From assembly GCF_003025615.1 (NCBI RefSeq), contig NZ_PYMJ01000012.1, positions 62,001 to 126,000 on the forward strand: a DNA stretch of 64,000 nucleotides, written 5' to 3'. Positions 41,357-52,872 of the stretch are shown here, in pieces. Origin of the DNA: Photobacterium frigidiphilum (GTDB lineage Bacteria > Pseudomonadota > Gammaproteobacteria > Enterobacterales > Vibrionaceae). Every line of letters starts with the position of its first letter. Positions within the stretch are counted from its first letter, which is position 1. The translations under genes were made by a program, and so were the position numbers. The notes under the pieces are model-generated. The model saw only the letters and a program-made list of their open reading frames with translations. It made no database searches and had not been told where the DNA came from.

Positions 41357-43729
41357 ATGTCATTAATCTCCCGCAGCTTACTAGCCACCATGATCAGCCT
41401 CGCGCTGTATGGTCCGGCTATGGCAAATGAAAATAATAAATTAAGCGAAGATGTCAATGATGAGCTTGCTCTAACCAGTGACAACGTGGATGAGATCGAG
41501 TTAGTGCGTGGTGTTTGTATTGCGCCTCAAGATCGCTCGACAGATCCCAACAATGACCCCATAAAAGTCACCGCTGATCACGCTGAAGCTCTCGACAAAA
41601 CAAAAGTCACCTACACGGGTGATGTCGTTGTACAGCAAGGAAATCGTACCATCGCGGCCGATCAGGCATCTCTTCGCCAGCCTGAAAATATTGTAGTCGC
41701 TGAAGGCAACGTCTATTTTCATGACGGTACGATAGAAGTCGACTCTGAACGCTTACAAAGCGATCTCGATACCGAAGATTCCGAAATGGATCACGCGGTG
41801 TATAACCTAACCTGTGAACCTGGACGCGGCGAAGCACGAAGAATCACCAAAACACACGCTCAAGGCACACAGTTTTATCGCATGAAAGATGGTACTTATA
41901 CCACTTGCCCTGCTGAAGATAAAAGTTGGCGCTTCTCTGCGACCACATTGGAGCGAGAAGGCGATTCACCTTTTGCTAATCTTTACAATGCCCGTTTTGA
42001 AGTGCTTGATGTACCCGTTTTCTATTTACCGTACCTTCGAGTACCGGTCGGTAAAGAGCGTTTAACAGGGTTCTTATACCCGTCAGTCAGTTATGGTTCG
42101 CGTGATGGTTTCGAGTTTGAAACCCCATTCTATTGGAATATCGCACCAAATTACGATTTAACCTTAACGCCAAAGTACATGAGTAATCGTGGACTGCAGC
42201 TAAACTCTGATTTCCGTTATCTAACCGAATTTGGCCAAGGTGCATTAAAAGGCGAGTACCTCGCCAGCGATAAAGCCGCAGATGCAGGTAATGATGGCTC
42301 TCGATGGGCATTTAACTATTCGCACAATGGTACATACAAAAGCAACTGGTTGTTTGAGGTTGATTACAGTAAAACCAGTGATTTCAGCTATTTTACTGAT
42401 ATTGATTCTAGTATCGGTAACCGTGAAGACAATAACTTGTTACAAACCGCTGAAGTGTCTTACCGCGAACAATATTGGGATTCAACCTTACGGGTGCGTG
42501 ACTTCCAGCCACTGACCGAAACAGGCCAAGGCTCACAATACCGTTTAATGCCGCAGCTAGAATTTAACTATTATCGCCCCAACCTGCCTTACGAGTTAGA
42601 TTTCTCGATGGCCAGCAGCATCAGTAGTTTTGCCAACGATGCTTCGAATAAACCAGACGCGACCCGTGTTCACCTTGAACCGACATTAACCCTGCCATTT
42701 GCAACACCTTGGTGGTCGTTAACCTCAGAAGCAAAGTTACTTTATACTTATTATAATCAAGATCTTAAAAGCTACTCTCGTGACGGAATAGAAGAAACGG
42801 TATCACGTACTATTCCTACGGCGCGCATTCACAGCGGTTTATACCTAGAGCGTGACACATCGATTTGGGGGCAGGATTACACCCAAAGCTTAGAGCCTCA
42901 AATTCAATACCTTTATGTACAAGATAAAGACCAAAGTGGCATTTACAATCCTGTTAATGATGACGGTGGAGGCTACGATAGTACCCGCTTACAACAAGAT
43001 TACTATGGTCTATTTAGTGATAAAACCTATAGCAGCGTCGATTATGTTGCCCCTGCGAATCAATTCACTCTTGGTGCATCAACGCGCTATTTTGATAATA
43101 ACTTTAAGGAACGATTTACCCTTTCCTTAGGTCAGATATTCTATATCGATAAACCAACAGTGGATGACGAAGTAGAAAGCTATTCAGCTACCGCCCTTGA
43201 AACTGAGTTTAATTATGCCGACTGGCTCTTCTTGAAAGGCTCGATGCAATATGATGCCAGTGATAAAGAAGTGCAAATAGCCAACGGGGCGATTGAGTAC
43301 CGAGAAAATGGGGTGTACATCCAACCCAACTACCGTTATGTCTCGAGTAGCTATTTGGATAAATACGTTACTAACCCCAACTCAGTGAATGATGATGGCG
43401 ATAAAGATGGCATATCTCAGTTGGGGCTTTCGACCGGGTTCCCATTACATGGCGGGATCAGTGTACGTGCTGATTACTTCCATGATTTGAATGTAAACAA
43501 AATGGTCGAAGGTCAGGTTGGCCTCACTTATCGTTCTGCTTGTTGGTTAATCGGTTTAACGTATAACAAGTATGCCTCTAGCTCATTAGGTTCGAGTAAT
43601 ACCGAATACGAAAATAACGTATCACTCACCTTCAGCCTGCTTGGTTTACAAGGTGCGAAACCATTTGGGGCATCAAGTGATACGGGTAATGCGATGACGT
43701 ACGGTAATTCATTCTCTTTAAATAATTAA
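41357..43729 (+). CDS. lptD: LPS-assembly protein LptD
   Basis: LptD forms the outer-membrane barrel that, with LptE, inserts lipopolysaccharide into the outer leaflet. The 790-residue precursor begins with a signal peptide (LLATMISLALYGPAMAN). A periplasmic OstA-like jellyroll domain and a large C-terminal barrel follow. Four cysteines are present: C54, C153, C184 and C729. In E. coli four cysteines (31, 173, 724, 725) form two disulfides needed for assembly; here the C-terminal pair is reduced to one and C153 is extra. surA follows 46 bp downstream. Confidence 0.95.
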   Translation: MSLISRSLLATMISLALYGPAMANENNKLSEDVNDELALTSDNVDEIELVRGVCIAPQDRSTDPNNDPIKVTADHAEALDKTKVTYTGDVVVQQGNRTIAADQASLRQPENIVVAEGNVYFHDGTIEVDSERLQSDLDTEDSEMDHAVYNLTCEPGRGEARRITKTHAQGTQFYRMKDGTYTTCPAEDKSWRFSATTLEREGDSPFANLYNARFEVLDVPVFYLPYLRVPVGKERLTGFLYPSVSYGSRDGFEFETPFYWNIAPNYDLTLTPKYMSNRGLQLNSDFRYLTEFGQGALKGEYLASDKAADAGNDGSRWAFNYSHNGTYKSNWLFEVDYSKTSDFSYFTDIDSSIGNREDNNLLQTAEVSYREQYWDSTLRVRDFQPLTETGQGSQYRLMPQLEFNYYRPNLPYELDFSMASSISSFANDASNKPDATRVHLEPTLTLPFATPWWSLTSEAKLLYTYYNQDLKSYSRDGIEETVSRTIPTARIHSGLYLERDTSIWGQDYTQSLEPQIQYLYVQDKDQSGIYNPVNDDGGGYDSTRLQQDYYGLFSDKTYSSVDYVAPANQFTLGASTRYFDNNFKERFTLSLGQIFYIDKPTVDDEVESYSATALETEFNYADWLFLKGSMQYDASDKEVQIANGAIEYRENGVYIQPNYRYVSSSYLDKYVTNPNSVNDDGDKDGISQLGLSTGFPLHGGISVRADYFHDLNVNKMVEGQVGLTYRSACWLIGLTYNKYASSSLGSSNTEYENNVSLTFSLLGLQGAKPFGASSDTGNAMTYGNSFSLNN

Positions 43730-43775
43730 TTCAATTACGAACTGATTCGTAATTGCAAAAATAGATGGAACGTAG

Positions 43776-45080
43776 ATGAAAAAGTGGAAAACATCTTTGC
43801 TAGGTATAGCAATCTGGAGCTTAGCTGCAAGCAGTATAGCTGCACCCAAGGAGCTTGATAAAGTCGTGACACTAGTCAATGACAGTGTGATCTTACAAAG
43901 TGATGTCAATGCGATGCTGCAAACGGTGCGCATCAATGCAGCAGAGCAGAATCAACCGCTACCCGATAATGCTTTATTGACTGAGCAGGTCATGGAAAAG
44001 CTGATCATTGAAACACTGCAACTGCAGCAAGCAGAGCAATTTGGTATTCGTATTGACGATACTCGGCTTGATCAAGCTGTCGCTGAAATTGCCAAAGAAC
44101 GTAAACTTACTATTCCTCAACTTCAGCAAGAGCTAGAGAAAAGTGGAATATCTTACTCTATCTTTCGCGAGCAAATGCGTCGTGATATGACCGCAAGTGA
44201 AGCACGTACTATTCAAGTGCGCCGTCGTATCAATATTTTACCGCAAGAAGTTGAAATGCTCGCTGAACAACTCAACAAGCAAACATTACAAACCGTTCAA
44301 TTCAATATTAGTCATATCCAATTACGAGTTGAAGAAGGGGCAACAAAAGAGCAACGTGAAGAAACTCAACAACAAGCCCAACAAATTGTTGATGAATTGA
44401 AAAATGGCGCCGACTTCGCCAACCTCGCTTACAGTTATTCTAAGGGTCCTAAAGCACTACAAGGTGGTGAATGGGGCTGGATGCGTCAGGAAGAAATGCC
44501 AACCATTTTTGCTGACCAAATAAAATCAAATGGCAAAGGCGCGATTATTGGTCCATTCCGCAGCGGTGTTGGTTATCACATTATTAAAGTGAATGATGTG
44601 AAAGGATTAGAAACGGTTTCTGTGACTGAAGTTAATGCTCGTCATATCCTAATCAAAACGTCGGTGATTTTAAGTGATGACGGGGCAAAACGTCAGTTAG
44701 AAAAAGCCCGCCAAGACATCTTAGCGGGTCGACAAACTTTCGCTGACGAAGCACAGAAATTAAGTTCCGACCCAGGCTCTGCCGCGAATGGTGGCGAACT
44801 AGGTTGGCAAACACCGGACCTATACGTACCTGAGTTTAAAGATAAAATTGAAACACTACCAAAAGGTACTATAAGCGAACCATTCAAAACGGTTCATGGT
44901 TGGCACATCGTGGAAGTACTTGATCGCCGTAATGTCGATCGCACCGATGCTGCAATGAAAAACCGCGCTTATCGCATTCTCTTTAGCCGTAAATTTAATG
45001 AAGAAGCGCAAGCATGGTTACAAGAATTACGTGCGGGTGCTTACATCGAACAACTAGGAACGAATGATGACCAAGGTTAA
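43776..45080 (+). CDS. surA: Periplasmic chaperone/peptidyl-prolyl isomerase SurA
   Basis: SurA escorts unfolded outer-membrane proteins, including LptD, to the BAM complex. The 434-residue protein (E. coli 428) has a signal peptide ([17 protein letters not shown]), an N-terminal chaperone domain beginning [18 protein letters not shown], and two parvulin domains, each with an HI(Q/L) entry strand and GGELGW- or GGEWGW-type loop. It overlaps pdxA by 17 bp. Confidence 0.97.
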   Translation: MKKWKTSLLGIAIWSLAASSIAAPKELDKVVTLVNDSVILQSDVNAMLQTVRINAAEQNQPLPDNALLTEQVMEKLIIETLQLQQAEQFGIRIDDTRLDQAVAEIAKERKLTIPQLQQELEKSGISYSIFREQMRRDMTASEARTIQVRRRINILPQEVEMLAEQLNKQTLQTVQFNISHIQLRVEEGATKEQREETQQQAQQIVDELKNGADFANLAYSYSKGPKALQGGEWGWMRQEEMPTIFADQIKSNGKGAIIGPFRSGVGYHIIKVNDVKGLETVSVTEVNARHILIKTSVILSDDGAKRQLEKARQDILAGRQTFADEAQKLSSDPGSAANGGELGWQTPDLYVPEFKDKIETLPKGTISEPFKTVHGWHIVEVLDRRNVDRTDAAMKNRAYRILFSRKFNEEAQAWLQELRAGAYIEQLGTNDDQG

Positions 45081-46059
45081 ACGCATTGTTATTACCCCTG
45101 GCGAACCTGCTGGAATTGGTCCAGATTTAATCATCGCATTAGCCCAACATGCTTGGTCACACGAGCTTGTTATTTGTGCTAACGCTCAGCTTATGGTAGA
45201 ACGTGCAGCCCAATTGGGATTACCGTTAGAAGTGAAGCATTACGATGCCACACTTCCAGCGCAGCCACATCAGGCTGGTACTTTGGTTGTAGCTAATCAC
45301 GAATTAAACGCACCCGTTATTACTGGTGAGTTAAATGAACAAAATGGTCACTACGTACTGCAAACATTAGAGCATGCCGCACAAGGTTGTTTAAGTGGTG
45401 AATTTGCAGCACTAGTAACAGGGCCTGTTCATAAAGGTGTAATTAACCGCGCTGGCGTATCTTTTAGTGGTCACACTGAATTTTTCGCTCAACAAGCGAA
45501 TACTGCGCAAGTTGTTATGATGTTGGCAACAGAAGGATTACGCGTCGCATTAGTGACAACACATATTCCTTTGGCGTATGTATCTCAAGCGGTAACTGAA
45601 GACCGTTTACAACAAGTAATCCGAATATTGCATGCCGATTTAGTCAGTAAGTTTGGGATCGAGAATCCAAAAATTTATGTTTGTGGCTTAAATCCACATG
45701 CGGGTGAAGATGGATGTTTAGGGCGGGAAGAAATCGAAGTGATAACTCCGGCTCTCGATAAACTTCGTCAACAAGAAGGCATGAATCTAGTAGGTCCATT
45801 GCCTGCAGATACAATCTTCAATGAAAAATATTTAGCCGATGCAGATGCTGTATTAGCTATGTATCACGATCAAGGGCTACCAGTGCTGAAATATAAAGGC
45901 TTTGGTAAAGCGGTCAACATTACGCTAGGTCTGCCCTTCATCAGAACGTCAGTAGATCATGGTACCGCACTGGAACTCGCAGGTACTGGACAGGCGGATA
46001 TCGGTAGCCTTTGGACAGCGCTATCGCACGCCCTCGAATTGGTAGAAAAACAAGCATGA
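45064..46059 (+). CDS. pdxA: 4-hydroxythreonine-4-phosphate dehydrogenase
   Basis: PdxA oxidises 4-phosphohydroxy-L-threonine in the DXP-dependent pyridoxal phosphate pathway. The 331-residue protein starts [20 protein letters not shown] (one or two Met codons in tandem; AGGA lies upstream). It contains the metal-binding histidines in [18 protein letters not shown] and [11 protein letters not shown]. It overlaps surA upstream by 17 bp and rsmA downstream by 4 bp, as part of a tightly packed operon. Confidence 0.97.
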   Translation: MMTKVKRIVITPGEPAGIGPDLIIALAQHAWSHELVICANAQLMVERAAQLGLPLEVKHYDATLPAQPHQAGTLVVANHELNAPVITGELNEQNGHYVLQTLEHAAQGCLSGEFAALVTGPVHKGVINRAGVSFSGHTEFFAQQANTAQVVMMLATEGLRVALVTTHIPLAYVSQAVTEDRLQQVIRILHADLVSKFGIENPKIYVCGLNPHAGEDGCLGREEIEVITPALDKLRQQEGMNLVGPLPADTIFNEKYLADADAVLAMYHDQGLPVLKYKGFGKAVNITLGLPFIRTSVDHGTALELAGTGQADIGSLWTALSHALELVEKQA

Positions 46060-46871
46060 GCAGCGATCAAGTCCACCTAGGTCACCGCGCCCGTAAGCGC
46101 TTTGGCCAGAATTTTTTGAATGACCCATACATCATTGACGGTATTGTATCGTCGATCAACCCGCTACCAGGTCAAAACCTGGTAGAAATTGGCCCAGGCC
46201 TTGGTGCTCTTACTGAACCTGTTGGTAAGCTTGTAGATAAGTTCTCAGTTATTGAGCTCGATCGCGACCTTGCTAAGCGTTTACGTCATCATCCAGACTT
46301 GGCTGATAAGTTAACGATTTATGAAGGCGATGCAATGCGCTTCGACTTCACGCAACTTATTAAACCAAATAATAAATTGCGTATTTTTGGTAATTTACCT
46401 TACAACATCTCAACACCGTTGATGTTCCACCTTTTCACTTTCCACGAACATGTGGAAGATATGCACTTTATGTTGCAAAAAGAAGTGGTGAACCGTCTGG
46501 CTGCGGGCCCAGGCTGTAAAGCCTATGGACGCTTAACGGTAATGGCACAGTACTACAGCCGAGTAACACCTGTATTAGAAGTGCCGCCAGAATCATTTAC
46601 ACCAGCACCAAAAGTGGATTCTGCCGTTGTTCGTTTAACGCCATATGAAGTATTACCACATCCATGTACTAACCTTAAGTGGCTAGACCGTGTTTGTCGT
46701 GAAGGCTTTAATCAGCGTCGTAAAACGATTCGTAACTGCTACAAAGCACTATTAACCGTTGAACAGTTAGAGCACTTAGGCGTAAACCCTGGACTACGTC
46801 CAGAGAATATTACTCTTCAACAGTTTGTTAAGATGGCAAACTGGTTAGATGCGAACCACCAAAACGCATAA
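46056..46871 (+). CDS. rsmA: 16S rRNA dimethyladenosine transferase RsmA (KsgA)
   Basis: RsmA dimethylates A1518 and A1519 in helix 45 of 16S rRNA, a late 30S assembly step. I start at the ATG giving [20 protein letters not shown], which overlaps the pdxA stop as ATGA; the upstream frame lies inside pdxA. The 271 residues show the SAM motif [11 protein letters not shown] and catalytic NLPYNIS. The C-terminal helical domain is complete. Confidence 0.96.
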   Translation: MSSDQVHLGHRARKRFGQNFLNDPYIIDGIVSSINPLPGQNLVEIGPGLGALTEPVGKLVDKFSVIELDRDLAKRLRHHPDLADKLTIYEGDAMRFDFTQLIKPNNKLRIFGNLPYNISTPLMFHLFTFHEHVEDMHFMLQKEVVNRLAAGPGCKAYGRLTVMAQYYSRVTPVLEVPPESFTPAPKVDSAVVRLTPYEVLPHPCTNLKWLDRVCREGFNQRRKTIRNCYKALLTVEQLEHLGVNPGLRPENITLQQFVKMANWLDANHQNA

Positions 46872-47021
46872 AACAACGAGGGAAAGTATCATGCACTCAA
46901 CGATACATTTTACGATTCCTCAACTCTACGCTATTTAGCTCAGTTTTCTGTCTTTACAGATACTGATCTAAGTAGCTATGAGATAAATCGTCACCTCCGC
47001 CAGAAGAAAGGAAGCATTATC

Positions 47022-47405
47022 TTGAGCGCGAATTCCCCCCCAACAATTAAATGCAACGTCGTTACTCATTATATTGAGGAACAGTCTGAACCTGATAGTC
47101 AGCGTTATGTTTTCTCATATACCATTACGATTAGAAACCTAGGAAAAGGTTCTGCCAAATTACTAAGTCGTTATTGGCTAATAACCGATGCAAATGGGAA
47201 ACGGCTCGTGATTGAAGGTGAAGGTGTGGTTGGCGAACAACCAGAAATAAAGATGAACGAAGAATATACTTATACCAGCGGTACGATCATTGAAACACCA
47301 CTTGGTGTAATGCAAGGTCACTACGTCATGGGCATTGAAGATGGTGAAACCTTTAAAGCAGAAGTATCTCCGTTTAGGTTAGCAATACCCAATATTCTCC
47401 ATTAA
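47022..47405 (+). CDS. apaG: ApaG (CorD) protein
   Basis: ApaG is a small beta-sandwich protein with a fibronectin-III-like fold, of uncertain role (linked to Co2+/Mg2+ and Ap4A phenotypes). The start is TTG at 47022, supported by AGGAAG 7 nt upstream and by alignment with E. coli (125 residues; here 127). The conserved [14 protein letters not shown] and [13 protein letters not shown] stretches and [12 protein letters not shown] are clear. It lies 150 bp after rsmA and 8 bp before apaH. Confidence 0.94.
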   Translation: MSANSPPTIKCNVVTHYIEEQSEPDSQRYVFSYTITIRNLGKGSAKLLSRYWLITDANGKRLVIEGEGVVGEQPEIKMNEEYTYTSGTIIETPLGVMQGHYVMGIEDGETFKAEVSPFRLAIPNILH

Positions 47406-47413
47406 GGAATTGT

Positions 47414-48235
47414 ATGGCAACCTACCTTGTCGGTGATATCCAAGGTTGTTTAGACGATCTTCTTTATCTTCTTGAACAAGCTAAATTTAACCCTAAACAT
47501 GATGAACTGTGGTTGGCTGGAGACCTCGTCGCGAGAGGACCAAAGTCACTCGAAACATTACGTTTTGTGAAAGGTTTAGGTCGCTCCGCTACCATTGTTT
47601 TAGGCAATCATGATCTGCATTTATTAGCGACAGCTAACGGTATTACCAAACCTAAAAAGAAAGATAAAATTCAAGCCATTTTAGACGCGCCAGACTCAGA
47701 AGAGTTGCTAGAGTGGCTGCGTAAACAACCCCTTTTTGCTAACCACCCAACATTACCTTTTGCCATGTCACACGCAGGTATTCCACCTCAATGGAACTTA
47801 TTGCAAACGCAACAATACGCCCGTGAAGTCGAAGTTTGCTTACAGTCAGATGACTACCTATGGCTTCTAAAAAAAATGTATGGCAGTGGTCCAGATTTTT
47901 GGTCCAACGAACTCATTGGTATTGAACGATACCGTTTTACGATTAATGCCCTTACTCGGATGCGTTTTTGCTACCCTGATGGGCGATTAGATATGGCATG
48001 TAAGTTATCCCCTAACGATCCTGACGTGGGCGAACTGGTGCCTTGGTTTGATCTTCCACGTCACCAAGTATTAGCTAAAAAAATAATCTTTGGTCATTGG
48101 GCTGCACTATGTGGCCATGAAGATGAGAAAGTCATTGGGCTCGATACGGGGTGTGTCTGGGGAAATAGCATGACATTGTTACGTTGGGAAGATAATGCTC
48201 GCTTTGAAAAAGCGTGCCCAGCCCATGCGGGTTAA
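47414..48235 (+). CDS. apaH: Symmetrical Ap4A hydrolase
   Basis: ApaH hydrolyses diadenosine tetraphosphate to two ADP and also removes Np4 caps from RNA. The 273-residue metallophosphatase shows the metal motifs GDIQGCLDDL, LAGDLVARGP, LGNHDLHLLA and the distal GHWAAL. E. coli ApaH is 280 residues. AAGGAATTGT precedes the ATG, with apaG 8 bp upstream. It is convergent with folA. Confidence 0.97.
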   Translation: MATYLVGDIQGCLDDLLYLLEQAKFNPKHDELWLAGDLVARGPKSLETLRFVKGLGRSATIVLGNHDLHLLATANGITKPKKKDKIQAILDAPDSEELLEWLRKQPLFANHPTLPFAMSHAGIPPQWNLLQTQQYAREVEVCLQSDDYLWLLKKMYGSGPDFWSNELIGIERYRFTINALTRMRFCYPDGRLDMACKLSPNDPDVGELVPWFDLPRHQVLAKKIIFGHWAALCGHEDEKVIGLDTGCVWGNSMTLLRWEDNARFEKACPAHAG

Positions 48236-48270
48236 TTCATGAAATAAAGATATAGCCCATGAGATAACTA

Positions 48271-48302
48271 GCTGTCAGTTTCATATAAATAACACTGACA
48301 GC
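48271..48302. terminator. Hairpin between convergent apaH and folA
   Basis: GCTGTCAGT (48271-48279) and ACTGACAGC (48294-48302) pair perfectly across a 14-nt AT-rich loop. Neither side has a long T-run, so it may be a weak bidirectional terminator. Confidence 0.5.
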
Positions 48303-48330
48303 AAATACCATCCTGGATTAGTATAAAACC

Positions 48331-48825
48331 TTAAGTAAGATCGACGTTACGATCTAAAATCACAAATTGCATATCATGCGCGTTCTTTTCATCAGCAGAA
48401 TAGTGCTCAGTATAACTTTTAATCCAACCTTCTCCCCAATCAGGGAAGCAGGTATCCCCATCAACATCAAGATCGATAAACGTTAAATAAAGACGATCAG
48501 CGCTTGGTAAGCACGCCTCATAAATACTGCCACCACCAATGACCATTAACTCTTCAATATCCCCAGCTGCATGCTTTGCCGCTTCTATATCGGCAACAAC
48601 CGTAACACCTTCGACGCTAAATGCTGGATTGCGACTAATCACAATATTAAGTCGACCAGGTAAAGGGCGACCAATTGATTCAAACGTTTTACGCCCCATC
48701 ACAATTGGCTTACCCAAGGTAGATTTCTTAAACCATGCAAAATCTGCAGGTAAATGCCATGGCATCGCATTATCTTTACCAATAACGCGATCTTTAGCCA
48801 TAGCTGCGATCATACTGATCTTCAC
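48331..48825 (-). CDS. folA: Dihydrofolate reductase
   Basis: FolA reduces dihydrofolate to tetrahydrofolate with NADPH and is the trimethoprim target. The 164 residues begin MKISMIAAMAKDRVIG and carry the active-site acid D28 in MPWHLPADFAWF, the GRKTFESIGRPLPGR loop and the VIGGGSIYEACL NADPH loop. The start is GTG at 48825, with AAGGAG seven bases upstream. It is a single gene, convergent with apaH. Confidence 0.96.
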   Translation of the reverse strand: MKISMIAAMAKDRVIGKDNAMPWHLPADFAWFKKSTLGKPIVMGRKTFESIGRPLPGRLNIVISRNPAFSVEGVTVVADIEAAKHAAGDIEELMVIGGGSIYEACLPSADRLYLTFIDLDVDGDTCFPDWGEGWIKSYTEHYSADEKNAHDMQFVILDRNVDLT

Positions 48826-48850
48826 TTCATATCTCCTTAAGTAATACCCA

Positions 48851-48874
48851 TATACCCAAGGTAACTTGGGTATA
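48851..48874. repeat. Perfect inverted repeat upstream of folA
   Basis: TATACCCAAG (48851-48860) and CTTGGGTATA (48865-48874) flank GTAA in the folA-yjjB gap. It may belong to a dispersed intergenic repeat family or act as a weak terminator for yjjB. Confidence 0.5.
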
Positions 48875-48880
48875 GATCAT

Positions 48881-49354
48881 TTACACCACTGACCGGCGAC
48901 GATAAAACAATAGCCCTGGCATTGCCAGTCCAATAGCCAAAGCTGCCACAATAAATACAGCCTTCAGAACATTTTCTATCATCAAGCCCCATAATTCGAC
49001 GCTATAACCACTATGATTAATTTCAACCAATGCAATCATCGCTTTAAACGCAAACACACCGGGTACCATCGGAATCATAGCTGCAACAGTAAAGACTTTA
49101 GGGTGGGCAAGAAAACGATGTGACCAATGTACACCAATCATACCGACTAACGTTGCGGCACCTAAGGTTGCCCATTCAATCGGTACACCCCAGTGCAATA
49201 ATACAAAGCGACAGCCATGGCCTAACGCCCCACCAATCGCACAATACTTTAAAGCTTTTTGAGGAACATTAAATACCAACGCAAAACCAACGGCTGGGAT
49301 CATAGAGAAAAACATATCGTTGAGTAATGCCATAAAAAAATCAAGATAGATCAT
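48881..49354 (-). CDS. yjjB: YjjB-type threonine/serine/succinate exporter subunit
   Basis: This is the small subunit of the split ThrE-family exporter YjjPB, associated with succinate export in E. coli. I start at the ATG at 49354, which overlaps the yjjP stop as ATGA; the upstream open frame lies in yjjP. This gives 157 residues, as in E. coli, with about five membrane helices including FFMALLNDMFFSMIPAVGFA and FTVAAMIPMVPGVFAFKAM. Confidence 0.9.
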   Translation of the reverse strand: MIYLDFFMALLNDMFFSMIPAVGFALVFNVPQKALKYCAIGGALGHGCRFVLLHWGVPIEWATLGAATLVGMIGVHWSHRFLAHPKVFTVAAMIPMVPGVFAFKAMIALVEINHSGYSVELWGLMIENVLKAVFIVAALAIGLAMPGLLFYRRRSVV

Positions 49355-50142
49355 GACAACCACCCCCATACACCAAGCACATTCATCGCAGCAACAATCC
49401 CCATACTGGTCGATAATGTTAACAAGGTCGCCATGGTCCAACGAGCAATCCCCATATTCAAATATCCCTTCACCATATCAGAAATGGCATTAATTAAAGG
49501 GAACCCAGGAACGAGCATTAATACTGATGACGCCATAGCTAAAAAGGGTGTTTCACCAATTTGGTATACTTGACCTAAGCCCGAAATCAATGTCGTAACA
49601 AAGGCTGTAACACCAAAATTAACGAGCGGATTGAAGTGACAATGGGCAATCTCTTGTCGCACAAACATGCCCACAGAAGAAGCAATAAACGTCAGAAGAA
49701 ATACTGGCCAATCACCACCCGCTAATCGACTAAACGCAGCACAAGACAAGCCGATCATTACAATAACGAGGAAACGGTTGTACCGCAGAGGTTTGATCTT
49801 CTCTAAACGATGATGCACGCTGTATATATCTAACAATCCCCGTTCAGCCATAATGCAAACTCGCTGAATATCAGTCACGACTTGCATATTTATCCCACGA
49901 TCTTGGCAGCGACGTGTCGTTGTAATACAACGTCCGTGATTCAAGGTCGTGATGACCATAGAGCTTGCAGACAGCGACACCTCAACACTCTCAACGCCTA
50001 AGGCGACACCTAAGCGACAGGTTACATCAGTGACTAGCGTGCTTTCAGCACCGTGCTGGAGCAGCTTCTGTCCTGCAGCCACAGCCAACCGTGATACTTC
50101 TCTTTGTTCAGGCTCTGATAACCGTCTCAATCCCGTTGTCAT
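49351..50142 (-). CDS. yjjP: YjjP-type exporter subunit (DUF1212/ThrE N-terminal half)
   Basis: YjjP is the larger partner of the split ThrE-type exporter. The 263-residue protein begins with a soluble domain (about 1-110, with HRLEKIKP near its end) followed by five or so membrane segments. E. coli YjjP has about 256 residues. AAGGGAATAGC precedes the ATG. The two genes overlap by ATGA, which implies stoichiometric synthesis. Succinate export is known for E. coli; the substrate here is inferred. Confidence 0.88.
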   Translation of the reverse strand: MTTGLRRLSEPEQREVSRLAVAAGQKLLQHGAESTLVTDVTCRLGVALGVESVEVSLSASSMVITTLNHGRCITTTRRCQDRGINMQVVTDIQRVCIMAERGLLDIYSVHHRLEKIKPLRYNRFLVIVMIGLSCAAFSRLAGGDWPVFLLTFIASSVGMFVRQEIAHCHFNPLVNFGVTAFVTTLISGLGQVYQIGETPFLAMASSVLMLVPGFPLINAISDMVKGYLNMGIARWTMATLLTLSTSMGIVAAMNVLGVWGWLS

Positions 50143-50260
50143 GCTATTCCCTTAGTTCATTCATTACAGCAGCTATAGTGACTCATCAATCACATTCTAC
50201 TTAAAGTACCATTAAGAATAATTATCAGACAAATCGATTATTGCCTTGTTGATTAGACAC

Positions 50261-50287
50261 AAAAAAACCGCTCATAAGAGCGGCTTT
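50261..50287 (-). terminator. obgE terminator
   Basis: On the minus strand GCCGCTC and GAGCGGT pair around TTAT, followed by a run of T, about 40 bp after obgE. Confidence 0.9.
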
Positions 50288-50327
50288 CATTACGATAATC
50301 AGTATAAGCTATTTTGATAGCGAATGA

Positions 50328-51581
<1,254 letters not shown>

Positions 51582-51604
51582 TTAATCATTGTAATGGACC
51601 TTGG

Positions 51605-52531
51605 CTATTTGTGCTGGCGAATAATTTTATGGCCAATTGCACAAAACATGGCACTGCTCACCACAACCATTGCACCGAGATACCCTAAAGTATTAAGGTC
51701 TGCCGCGACAAAAAATTGTGGCCAAATCAAACTAGCAAGGTCTACAAATAATATCGTAAACAAGGGAGCAAGGGTAATAACCGCGCTCACTTGTGAGGCT
51801 TGCCAACGTGCCATTGCTTCAGCAAATGCACCGTATCCTACAAGCGTATTAATACAGCAGAACATCAACATGCCCAACTGTCTCGAATCCATTAATAAAA
51901 GCTGCTCTGGTTGAGCCATCGGCGTAAGCATTAATGCGCAGATCACATAGATCATTAGTAAGATCTGAGGTGAACTGAACTGCTTAAGCAAGCACTTTTG
52001 TGCCAGCGCATAAACAACCCAAACTAAAGCGGCGACGACAGCTAATAATACGCCAAGCGTATATCCTGTAAAACTCGTTAATAAATCAACTAGCTTCTCA
52101 TTAAAAAACAGGAGCAAACCGAACACCAGGCATGACACACCAATTATTTGGTGTAGGCCTAACTTTTCTTTAAACAGCCATACACTCGACAATAACAAAA
52201 TGACGGGAGCCAACTGAATAATGACCTGAACCACTGAAGGGTCTAGGAATTTTAATGCACTGTTATACAGTACAAAGTTACCAGCAAGACCAATACTACC
52301 CAGCAATAACAGACCTATGTCTGGAAGCCTAGCAGATTTAACTTGAGGTAATTGCTTTCGCCAAAATAACCAAGCACCTAAACCAATAGAAGCAGTTACA
52401 AAGCGATACCAAACGATGGTAAAAGGATCCATCACTTCTACAGCTTGTTTCATGGCGATGGGCAAAGCCCCCCAAAAAACAGCCGTTGTCAGTGCTAAAG
52501 CCATACCAGCTGCAGGGTTATGAGTAGACAT
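51605..52531 (-). CDS. yhbE: EamA/DMT-family transporter (YhbE-like)
   Basis: This 308-residue inner-membrane protein has about ten predicted helices in two EamA repeats of five, as in drug/metabolite transporters. Motifs such as FWGALPIAMKQ and PVILLLSSVWLFKEKL are family-typical. Its place between rpmA and obgE matches E. coli yhbE, on which the symbol rests. Substrate unknown. Confidence 0.85.
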   Translation of the reverse strand: MSTHNPAAGMALALTTAVFWGALPIAMKQAVEVMDPFTIVWYRFVTASIGLGAWLFWRKQLPQVKSARLPDIGLLLLGSIGLAGNFVLYNSALKFLDPSVVQVIIQLAPVILLLSSVWLFKEKLGLHQIIGVSCLVFGLLLFFNEKLVDLLTSFTGYTLGVLLAVVAALVWVVYALAQKCLLKQFSSPQILLMIYVICALMLTPMAQPEQLLLMDSRQLGMLMFCCINTLVGYGAFAEAMARWQASQVSAVITLAPLFTILFVDLASLIWPQFFVAADLNTLGYLGAMVVVSSAMFCAIGHKIIRQHK

Positions 52532-52543
52532 AAACCCTCCATA

Positions 52544-52574
52544 AATAAAAAGCCCCGCCAGTAGGCAGGGCTTT
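52544..52574 (-). terminator. Terminator between rpmA and yhbE
   Basis: On the minus strand AAAGCCCTGCC pairs with GGCGGGGCTTT (one wobble) around TACT and runs into a T-rich tract, just after rpmA. Confidence 0.85.
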
Positions 52575-52595
52575 AAGATTCGTTACGAGGCTAAA

Positions 52596-52853
52596 TTAAG
52601 CAGCTTCGATAGTTACGAATTTGCGGTTTTTAGGACCTTTAACTTCGAACTTAACTTTACCGTCAGTAAGTGCGAATAGTGTGTGGTCTTTACCCAAACC
52701 AACGTTAGTGCCTGCGTGGAACTTAGTACCACGTTGACGAACGATGATGTTACCTGCAAGAACAGATTCACCACCGAAGCGCTTAACACCTAGACGTTTA
52801 CTTTCTGAATCGCGGCCGTTATTAGTAGAACCGCCAGCTTTTTTGTGTGCCAT
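52596..52853 (-). CDS. rpmA: 50S ribosomal protein L27
   Basis: L27 is a 50S protein whose N-terminal tail reaches the peptidyl-transferase centre. The 85 residues begin [20 protein letters not shown], as in E. coli (85). CTAGGAGAA precedes the ATG. The mature N-terminus lacks the cleavable extension found in Firmicutes. It lies 19 bp after rplU. Confidence 0.98.
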   Translation of the reverse strand: MAHKKAGGSTNNGRDSESKRLGVKRFGGESVLAGNIIVRQRGTKFHAGTNVGLGKDHTLFALTDGKVKFEVKGPKNRKFVTIEAA

Positions 52854-52872
52854 CTTTAAATTCTCCTAGTTA

